A DNA stretch of 7,327 nucleotides from a bacterium (lineage in GTDB: Bacteria > Patescibacteriota > Minisyncoccia > Minisyncoccales > JAGGSE01): positions 1 through 7,327 of the forward strand of contig JAGGSE010000048.1 in the NCBI GenBank assembly GCA_021159225.1, given 5' to 3'. The number at the start of each line of letters is the position of its first letter. Position 1 is the stretch's first letter. The position numbers and the translations under genes were made by a program. Shown piece after piece: positions 1 through 5,204 of the stretch. Below the pieces are notes generated by a model, which did not search any database, had not been told where the DNA came from, and saw only the letters and a program-made list of their open reading frames with translations.

Positions 1-23
1 CTATACCACTTTACAGGGTATAG
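1..23. repeat. Small inverted repeat at the left edge
   Basis: A perfect 7-bp inverted repeat: CTATACC at 1-7 pairs with GGTATAG at 17-23 across a 9-base loop. It touches the window edge, so a longer stem could continue to the left. It sits one base from the stronger hairpin at 25-56. Neither side carries a convincing T-tract. It could be part of a compound terminator after pgk or of the leader of a gene outside the window; the sequence does not decide. Confidence 0.35.
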
Positions 24-24
24 G

Positions 25-56
25 GCAACCCTGAACCCTACGTGGTTCAGGGTTGC
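25..56 (-). terminator. Strong hairpin downstream of pgk, candidate transcription terminator
   Basis: A perfect 13-bp inverted repeat: GCAACCCTGAACC at 25-37 pairs with GGTTCAGGGTTGC at 44-56, with a six-base loop. Eight of the 13 pairs are G-C, so the RNA hairpin should be stable. It lies about 70 bases past the pgk stop codon in the direction of transcription, a plausible place for a terminator. On the minus strand the stem is followed by GCCCTATACC and not by a U-run, so it is not a canonical intrinsic terminator. On the plus strand it is followed by a weak T-rich stretch and could serve a convergent gene to the left. A leader hairpin for the next minus-strand gene is an alternative. Confidence 0.4.
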
Positions 57-70
57 TCATTGTTTCGAAA

Positions 71-122
71 TTCGGATTTCGGATTTAGAACTTCGGATTT
101 ATTTTGGATATTGGATATTGGA
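71..122. repeat. Low-complexity TTCGGATTT / TTGGATA repeat
   Basis: The gap after pgk contains TTCGGATTT at 71-79, a truncated copy CGGATTT at 80-86, a second full copy at 92-100, then a tandem 7-mer TTGGATA at 104-110 and 111-117 with a partial third copy to 122. No open frame of useful size and no RNA gene is visible here. Such short A/T-rich units are common between genes in many uncultivated bacterial genomes and probably arise by slippage. No function is claimed. Confidence 0.6.
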
Positions 123-126
123 ATTT

Positions 127-1311
127 TCACCTATAACTCCTCTGGCTGGCTTCTCTAAGTGCCTGAAGACCAGGCAGGTTTTCTTCTTCCAAAAATGCCA
201 GCATTGCTCCTCCCCCGGTTGAGACAAAATCAAACTCCTTTATCAGATTATATTTTTTCAGAAGAGTGGAAGTATCTCCTCCTCCTACTATAGAGAAAGC
301 CCGACTTCTAATAATGGCATGGGCTACTGCCAGAGAGCCCTTGGCAAATCTTTCATCCTCAAATTTTCCCAATGGTCCATTCCAAATTACACTTTTTGCC
401 TTGCTTATTACATCGGTAAAAACCCTGATTGTTTCAGGGCCAATATCAAGAATTTCTTCTTCTTTTCTTAATTGACCCAGCGAGGCACTGCGGAAATATC
501 CCTCGGTTCCATTTTTCAAAAGTATATCAGCGTCTATTGGCAAATGAAGTTTTGGATTGGCAATATCAATGCTCCGAATCATCTGAAGAACCTCTTCTTT
601 ATAGACCAGTCCATGAAGACAAAGCCCCTTGACGCGCAGGATTTTATAAGCGATTTTTCCTCCCAAAATCACATGGTCAGCCCTTTGAAGCAATTTTTTT
701 ATCAGTTTAACCTTTGTTTCAAGTTTTACCCCTCCGATAATTGCCACCAGAGGAGGAAGTCGCTTTTCTACTGCCTCGGATAATGTTTTTACTTCCTCTT
801 CAAGCAAAAGACCCATTGCTGAGGGAAGAAACCTGGGCACTCCTACAATTGAGGCATGGGCTCTATGGATCACTCCAAAGCCGTCATTAATATAAAATTC
901 GCCCAAGCGTGAAAGCGCTTGAGCAAATTTTGGGTCATTTTCTTCTTCTTCCTTGTGAAATCTTAGATTTTCCAAAAGAACAATTTCTCCCGGTTTCATC
1001 TTCTGGACTGCTGCTGTTACCTTCGGACCGACACAGTCAGAAAGAAATTTTACTGGTCTTTTTAGGTCTTTCTCTAAACTTTTGGCAACCGGTTTCAAAC
1101 TTAATGACTCTACCCTTTTTCCTTTAGGCCTACCCAAATGACTCATCAGGATTATCTTGGCTCTCTTCTCAAGCAAGTAGTTTATTGTTGGAATTGTTCT
1201 GTCAATTTTGTATCCGTCTAAAATCTCTCCTTTTTGACCAATATCTACATTGAAATCACACCGTACCAAGACCCTTTTTTGGTTAAGGTCAAAATCTCTT
1301 ATTGTTTTCAT
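127..1311 (-). CDS. pgk: Phosphoglycerate kinase
   Basis: Cytosolic glycolytic enzyme that interconverts 1,3-bisphosphoglycerate plus ADP and 3-phosphoglycerate plus ATP. It is 394 aa from the chosen ATG, a normal bacterial length, and has both lobes. Visible motifs: VRCDFNV (16-22), SHLGRPKG (57-64), LLENLRFH (112-119), the HRAHAS loop (149-154), GGVKLETK (193-200), WNGPLG (310-315), GGGDTS (343-348) and STGGGA (364-369). Catalytic-site Asp19, Asn21, His58, Arg61, Arg117, Arg150, Lys196 and Lys200 are kept. Departures from the family are Lys35 where the conserved substrate-binding arginine (Arg39 in human numbering with Met) is expected, Lys219 in the usual GGGMA segment, and Lys316 in the usual GVFE segment. 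Two adjacent ATGs (1314 and 1311) fit; an in-frame TTG at 1326 lies inside a hairpin stem and is less likely. No Shine-Dalgarno sits directly upstream. No other glycolytic gene is adjacent. Confidence 0.97.
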   Translation of the reverse strand: MKTIRDFDLNQKRVLVRCDFNVDIGQKGEILDGYKIDRTIPTINYLLEKRAKIILMSHLGRPKGKRVESLSLKPVAKSLEKDLKRPVKFLSDCVGPKVTAAVQKMKPGEIVLLENLRFHKEEEENDPKFAQALSRLGEFYINDGFGVIHRAHASIVGVPRFLPSAMGLLLEEEVKTLSEAVEKRLPPLVAIIGGVKLETKVKLIKKLLQRADHVILGGKIAYKILRVKGLCLHGLVYKEEVLQMIRSIDIANPKLHLPIDADILLKNGTEGYFRSASLGQLRKEEEILDIGPETIRVFTDVISKAKSVIWNGPLGKFEDERFAKGSLAVAHAIIRSRAFSIVGGGDTSTLLKKYNLIKEFDFVSTGGGAMLAFLEEENLPGLQALREASQRSYR

Positions 1312-1319
1312 CATTTTTT

Positions 1320-1381
1320 TAATCAATTTCTACAAGGAGCGCCTTGAATAATTTGGCTGGCTCCTTTTCTGAAATTGATTA
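1320..1381 (-). promoter_or_regulatory. Long imperfect hairpin in the pgk leader
   Basis: The 81-base gap between the ATPase stop and the pgk ATG is largely one nested inverted repeat. The outer arms AATCAATTTC (1321-1330) and GAAATTGATT (1371-1380) are perfectly complementary, and 1320-1381 adds one pair. After a small internal loop, AAGGAGC (1334-1340) pairs perfectly with GCTCCTT (1360-1366) around a 19-base loop. Read on the minus strand, the only good Shine-Dalgarno-like AAGGAG (1366-1361) is inside the inner stem, and the ATG begins about six bases past the outer stem. It has no U-run, so an intrinsic terminator is unlikely. Translational control, mRNA 5'-end protection or a small mobile palindrome are all possible. 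The pairing is seen; the role is inferred. Confidence 0.55.
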
Positions 1382-1395
1382 TCAAAATATAGTTT

Positions 1396-2670
1396 TTAAA
1401 ACCCGGTCCATCTGCCGAGTTTTTCTTCAATGACCTTTTTGGGCACAGCGTATCTCTCCCTTGATACGCTTATAATTTTTTCTTTATAACTTTTTTCTGG
1501 CTTTGGAACAGGTGGAAGGGTAACTCCTGAAAACGGTCGAGTAACAACTCCATCAACCATCAATTTCAAATAAATGTGGAATCTTGCCAAATTGACAAAA
1601 TCTTCAGCAGAAAATTCTGGAGAAAACTCCCTGGCTAAACACTCGGCATCTTCTGCTCCCAAACGAAAAGAAATAATCGTTCCTACATTACCCAGAACTG
1701 CCTCTCTTACCTGCCCCAATTGGTTTAGATACTGATTTGCCAAGGTCAGGGATAATCTATATTTTCCGGCTTCCGAAAGAAGACCTACAAATGCCTTGCT
1801 AGCAAAATTTTGAAATTCATCCAGATATAAATAAAAATCCCTCCTCTGAGAGGGAGGAAGGTCAATTCTAGAAAGAATGGCTAAATAGATCTTTGTGGAG
1901 AGAAAAAGCCCCAAAATTGTAGAGTTATCCTCACCGAGACGACCTCGGGAAAGGTTGGCGATAAAGACCTTCTGTCCATTTATAATTTCCTTAAAATCAA
2001 TTTTTGACTTGGTCTGCCCTAAAATGTTTCTTAACAAGGGATTATGAATAATCTTACTAATTTTATTCTTAATTACTGCTACTGCTTCTGCTTCTGCACT
2101 ATGAGAAAATTGGGGAAATTCCTGGGTCCAAAAAATTTTAACCATCGGGTCAGTTATCTTCTCAATTACCGCCTTCCGATAAGAGGAATCAACCAGAAGG
2201 CGATAGATGCCCAAAATTGTGGAATTGGGATAATCAAAAAGAGCCAAGATACAGTTTTCAAGGACATATTCTATCTTTGCAGACCAGACATCCGTCCAGA
2301 TTTTTCTAAAGACACTAAGTAAATTTAGAGAAGCCGTATAACGATAAACCGGTTTTACTCTTCCAAAGATATTGAAAGGAATGGGAAAGTTCTCGTCAGC
2401 AGGGTTAAAATAAACAACCTCATTAACCCTCCTTTTTGGCACAATCTCAAGTAATCTTTCAGCGGCTTCACCATAGGGGTCAAAAAATCCTACTCCATAT
2501 CCCCGTTTAATATCCTGAAAAGCCAAATTTATTAAAAGTTCGCTTTTTCCTGTTCCTGTTTTTCCAACAATATAAATGTGCCGACGCCGGTCCTCATTCT
2601 TTATGCCAAACCTTTTTCTTTCGTTTCTAAAACTTGTCTCGCCCAAAAATGTAATATCCTCATCTGGCAT
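1396..2670 (-). CDS. VirD4/TraG-like P-loop ATPase (HerA/FtsK superfamily), no membrane segment
   Basis: A 424-aa predicted cytosolic motor ATPase related to type IV secretion coupling proteins, which pump DNA or protein through membrane channels. Walker A is GKTGTGKS (36-43). A DPYGE motif (64-68) matches the DPHGD-type motif of the family. Walker B is FYLYLDEFQNF (279-289) with Asp284-Glu285. TLANQY (309-314) fits the sensor region, followed by a conserved-looking C-terminal part (FRLGAEDAECLAREF, 335-349). The N-terminal stretch FGIKNEDRRRHIYIVGKTG is typical of the TraG-like ATPases I associate with Patescibacteria. Unlike classical VirD4 it has no N-terminal transmembrane helices; the gene 25 bases upstream encodes a membrane protein that may supply the anchor. 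No relaxase, VirB4 or pilin gene is in view, so the substrate is unknown. The ATG has no clear Shine-Dalgarno. Confidence 0.88.
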   Translation of the reverse strand: MPDEDITFLGETSFRNERKRFGIKNEDRRRHIYIVGKTGTGKSELLINLAFQDIKRGYGVGFFDPYGEAAERLLEIVPKRRVNEVVYFNPADENFPIPFNIFGRVKPVYRYTASLNLLSVFRKIWTDVWSAKIEYVLENCILALFDYPNSTILGIYRLLVDSSYRKAVIEKITDPMVKIFWTQEFPQFSHSAEAEAVAVIKNKISKIIHNPLLRNILGQTKSKIDFKEIINGQKVFIANLSRGRLGEDNSTILGLFLSTKIYLAILSRIDLPPSQRRDFYLYLDEFQNFASKAFVGLLSEAGKYRLSLTLANQYLNQLGQVREAVLGNVGTIISFRLGAEDAECLAREFSPEFSAEDFVNLARFHIYLKLMVDGVVTRPFSGVTLPPVPKPEKSYKEKIISVSRERYAVPKKVIEEKLGRWTGF

Positions 2671-2695
2671 ATTATTTTTGATATCTTAATCTGTA

Positions 2696-4060
2696 CTACT
2701 CCATGGGTACCTCTGGCGGTGCCTCTGCTTTTTTTATCCCCACTCTTTTTATTCCAGGAGAAGGCGCCATTATTCTACCGGGAAAATGGAAAACACTGGC
2801 TAACTCCTCTGAACTCAAAACAAAATACCCCCATTTATAATCTCCGCCAAAAGGATATTTCGGCTCATATCTATTCTGATAAAGCCGAATTATCCTTCTT
2901 TTGCGCACATAAATCCGCCTTTTGTCAAAAAGATTAAGAGGAGGGGGGTTTATCATTTTGGTATAGGTATAGACAAGGTTTTTAAATTCGTTCATATCTG
3001 CCTCGCAGAAACTTCCCATAAATTCAAGAATTCGGCGCCAGCGGTGATAATTGTAAACCTCCTTTTTTGCCATATAAACGAATCTGATACTTGAAACCAG
3101 AAAAAGGGCCTTTGACGCCTTTCTCTCAATGGCAGCGCATATTTCTCTCTCTCGGGGCGTCATTCTTAATTCAGGGGCTTCCAATTCTATCCTTCCTGCT
3201 TCTTCCCCTCCTTTCTTTTTGGGTCCTGTAATTAATGTGTCTATTGCTTCAATAAATGAGGAAAAAAATGACTTCGGTTTCTCTGGTACCCTTCTTTGAG
3301 CAATTTGGTCTTTCACTCTCATCGCTTGTTGAACATATGGCTTGGCATATTTTCCGCTTATAGGAAAGGGTTTAATCTGGAACCAAATAATTTCTCCCGG
3401 CTTTAGGTCAGACATTGCCTCAATAAGGCCTGCCATCGGGTCTATCCGTTTTTCTTCTTTGGTCATTACCTCGGCTTGTTTTTCCCAGTTCTTATAGGTA
3501 GCAATAGGGTAAAAATCGGGCTTTGCCAAGGTAAAATCACCAGCCCTTACATCCCAGTTCTTATTTGGAATGTCAGCCGGGATTGCCCGAGAATAGTCCT
3601 CAACCTCCCGCATCTCTATTCCGGGATATTGTGAATAAATGGCTGATTTCAAAACATCAATCTTATATCCCAAAAATGTCCTTAGGTAAAATCTGATTTT
3701 GCCTCCGTCTGAAACCATTTCAAATTGAAAATCAAAAACATCAGGTTTTCCCTTCCACCAGCGCTCCCAGAACCGAGCCGGTTCCCAAAACCCCTTGTGT
3801 ATATTCTCCAAAACCACTTCCATTGCCTCACTGGGCTTGACAATATCCTTAGGCAGAATAATCTCAATCCATTTAGGCATCTGAACCGTTACCCAACGGG
3901 TTTGATATCTCCACCAATACCACCATCTCCAGAAGGAATAAGGACGAGCAGAAGGGGACCAAAATAAAATCAAAAACAAAAAAAGCCAATACCATGCCGC
4001 CAGATAATGCCAAAAGCAAAACCAAACAAGATGAAGATAAAGGGGAATCTCAATAACCAT
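2696..4060 (-). CDS. Single-pass membrane protein, putative partner of the TraG-like ATPase
   Basis: A 454-aa protein with one hydrophobic helix (about 8-34) followed by a very aromatic, basic juxtamembrane stretch (44-64). Twelve tryptophans fall in the first 64 residues. The rest is soluble: a mixed region with FQFEMVSDGGKIRFYLR (111-127) and IYSQYPGIEMREVEDY (141-156), a charged linker around 258-300, a basic arginine-rich segment (380-397), and a C-terminal FVLSSEELASVFHFPG (413-428) ending in a proline-rich tail. These segments resemble, from memory, the region before the ATPase domain in long fused TraG-like proteins of Patescibacteria (a DUF8128-type domain; the assignment is uncertain). 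The ATPase gene begins 25 bases after this stop, so the two are probably one operon and one complex. Start chosen at the ATG at 4060; no Shine-Dalgarno is seen. The molecular function is not known. Confidence 0.8.
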   Translation of the reverse strand: MVIEIPLYLHLVWFCFWHYLAAWYWLFLFLILFWSPSARPYSFWRWWYWWRYQTRWVTVQMPKWIEIILPKDIVKPSEAMEVVLENIHKGFWEPARFWERWWKGKPDVFDFQFEMVSDGGKIRFYLRTFLGYKIDVLKSAIYSQYPGIEMREVEDYSRAIPADIPNKNWDVRAGDFTLAKPDFYPIATYKNWEKQAEVMTKEEKRIDPMAGLIEAMSDLKPGEIIWFQIKPFPISGKYAKPYVQQAMRVKDQIAQRRVPEKPKSFFSSFIEAIDTLITGPKKKGGEEAGRIELEAPELRMTPREREICAAIERKASKALFLVSSIRFVYMAKKEVYNYHRWRRILEFMGSFCEADMNEFKNLVYTYTKMINPPPLNLFDKRRIYVRKRRIIRLYQNRYEPKYPFGGDYKWGYFVLSSEELASVFHFPGRIMAPSPGIKRVGIKKAEAPPEVPME

Positions 4061-4138
4061 AATGGCAAGTTTGAATTCAGACTTTCAAATGCTCAAAATT
4101 TAAATCAAAATGCGAAAATCAAAATGATAATTCAAAAT

Positions 4139-4166
4139 CTCAAATCTCAAAACTCAAATCTCAAAA
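4139..4166. repeat. Four tandem 7-mers, CTCAAAT/CTCAAAA alternating
   Basis: CTCAAAT (4139-4145), CTCAAAA (4146-4152), CTCAAAT (4153-4159) and CTCAAAA (4160-4166) form two perfect 14-base units in tandem. Looser TCAAA-type units extend the pattern left to about 4085. The array lies 80-105 bases upstream of the 454-aa membrane-protein start, in its probable leader. Slipped-strand variation in copy number is possible. It is not a CRISPR: there are no spacers. Confidence 0.65.
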
Positions 4167-4180
4167 TAATTTTTAAACTC

Positions 4181-4290
4181 AAAGCGTAAAGCGCAAAGAG
4201 CAAAGCTAAAGCGTAAAGCTTAAAGCTAAAAAGTTTCGCTTTACGCTTTAAGTTGTAGTTTTGCGCTTTGCGCTTTGAGCTTTGCGCTTG
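4181..4290. repeat. Mosaic AAAGC-type repeat with an internal 12-bp inverted repeat
   Basis: This stretch is built from variants of AAAGCG(C/T)AAAGC in both orientations: A-rich units on the left (4181-4233), the complementary T-rich units on the right (4238-4289). The clearest pairing is AAAGCGTAAAGC (4208-4219) with GCTTTACGCTTT (4238-4249), a perfect 12-bp stem with an 18-base loop; several alternative stems are possible. The segment 4191-4233 recurs at 7284-7326 in the same orientation with 40 of 43 bases identical, including 26 identical bases in a row. It lies between secF and the membrane-protein gene and contains no credible coding region; the open frame that crosses the adjacent stretch on the plus strand is pure repeat. 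It could act as a terminator-like structure for secDF or be a dispersed intergenic element. Confidence 0.75.
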
Positions 4291-4300
4291 AATTTAACAT

Positions 4301-4309
4301 ATTATATCA
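4301..4309 (-). promoter_or_regulatory. Extended -10 promoter candidate for the membrane protein/ATPase pair
   Basis: On the minus strand TGATATAAT is a perfect extended -10 (TGnTATAAT), and its TGA is also the secF stop codon. About 17-18 bases upstream only a weak TTAAAG resembles a -35 box, which extended -10 promoters can tolerate. A start near 4294 would give a leader of about 230 bases running through the AAAGC repeats and the 7-mer array before the ATG at 4060. The match is seen; activity is inferred. Confidence 0.4.
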
Positions 4310-5203
4310 AATTCTCCTTTTCTTCTTTAACCAGGTTACCAGGATTGGGCTGGCTAAAAAAATGGAAGAGTAGGTTCCGCAACCAATCCCTATTATCAAG
4401 GTTAAAGAAAAATATCTTAGGGTTTCTCCGCCAAAAAAGAAGATGGCAAACAGAACAAGCAAGGTGGTAAAAGAAGTATTAAAAGAACGGGTCAGGGTCT
4501 GGTTTAAACTTTTATTTACTGTTTCTTCAAATGTCTGCCCTCTTGTTGTCAAAAGATTTTCTCTTATTCTGTCAAAAACGACTACTGAATCATTAATAGA
4601 ATAGCCAAAGACAGTAAGAAGGGCGGTGACTATTGGGATGGTAAAGGGTACCCCATAGAATTTTCCCAATAAAGAAAAAACTCCTGTAGGGATTAAAACA
4701 TCGTGGAAAAGAGCCAAAATAGCCGCTAAGGCATACTGCCAAGACCTTACAGGATAGGTAAGTTTTCTAAAGGCATAGGTAATATATAAGAGTATGGCAA
4801 ACAGAGCCAGAGCAGTAACCACCCATGTTTTTTCTCTTAATTCTCTGCTGATAGATGGACCTACTGTTCTTGATTTAAACTGCTTTTCATCCAGTTCCCA
4901 TTTTTTCTTCAATGTTTGAATTATCTTTTGACTCATATCCTGGGAGAGGTTTCCTGTCCTTATCAACATTCCCTTTTCTCCGCTCGGCTGGATAATTACC
5001 TCCCCTAGGTTGAGACCAGAGAGAGATTGTTTGATTTCCGAAACCTGTGGCCTGTTATTTACAAATTGAACTTCCAAAACAGTTCCTCCTGTAAAGTCAA
5101 TGCCAAATTTTAGCCCAAAAGAAGCCAAACAAAACAAACTCCCAATAACCAAAAAAGCGGAAAAAATGAAATAAATTTTGCGGTATTTAATAAAGTTAAT
5201 CAT
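4307..5203 (-). CDS. secF: Protein translocase subunit SecF
   Basis: Integral membrane subunit of the SecDF complex, which uses the proton gradient to help SecYEG-exported proteins move and release on the outer side of the membrane. At 298 aa it has the usual stand-alone SecF length. The order is: first transmembrane helix (about 10-30), GIDFTGG (34-40), an extracytoplasmic domain to about 113, VGPSISRELR (114-123), then five more helices. Signature residues sit in LFHDV (165-169) and in FGYSINDSVVVFDRIREN (199-216), with Asp205, Asp211 and Arg212. The C-terminus is a short basic tail (KKKRRI), fitting a cytoplasmic end. The start lies one base after the secD stop and has a strong Shine-Dalgarno inside the end of secD, so the two proteins should be made in step. 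The TGA stop is at the expected place. Confidence 0.96.
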   Translation of the reverse strand: MINFIKYRKIYFIFSAFLVIGSLFCLASFGLKFGIDFTGGTVLEVQFVNNRPQVSEIKQSLSGLNLGEVIIQPSGEKGMLIRTGNLSQDMSQKIIQTLKKKWELDEKQFKSRTVGPSISRELREKTWVVTALALFAILLYITYAFRKLTYPVRSWQYALAAILALFHDVLIPTGVFSLLGKFYGVPFTIPIVTALLTVFGYSINDSVVVFDRIRENLLTTRGQTFEETVNKSLNQTLTRSFNTSFTTLLVLFAIFFFGGETLRYFSLTLIIGIGCGTYSSIFLASPILVTWLKKKRRI

Positions 5204-5204
5204 A

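Noticed and set aside
1315..1326. TTG start for pgk, five codons upstream of the second ATG
   Set aside because: It lies within the hairpin stem, has no Shine-Dalgarno, and adds residues absent from the usual PGK N-terminus; two ATGs follow immediately.
1320..1381. Intrinsic terminator for the ATPase gene
   Set aside because: The stem is mostly A/T in its outer part, and on the minus strand it is followed by an A-run, not a U-run.
2578..2937. Plus-strand open frame of 119 codons across the junction of the ATPase and membrane-protein genes
   Set aside because: It is antisense to two well-supported genes, shows no recognisable domain, and spans their junction; it is best explained as a chance frame.
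4007..4189. Plus-strand open frame of 60 codons in and beside the secF/membrane-protein gap
   Set aside because: It is a low-complexity Asn/Lys/Leu-rich translation of the A-rich repeat and overlaps the start of the real minus-strand gene.
4139..4290. Possible CRISPR array
   Set aside because: The units are 7-14 bases long and contiguous or mosaic, with no unique spacers of constant length and no cas gene nearby.
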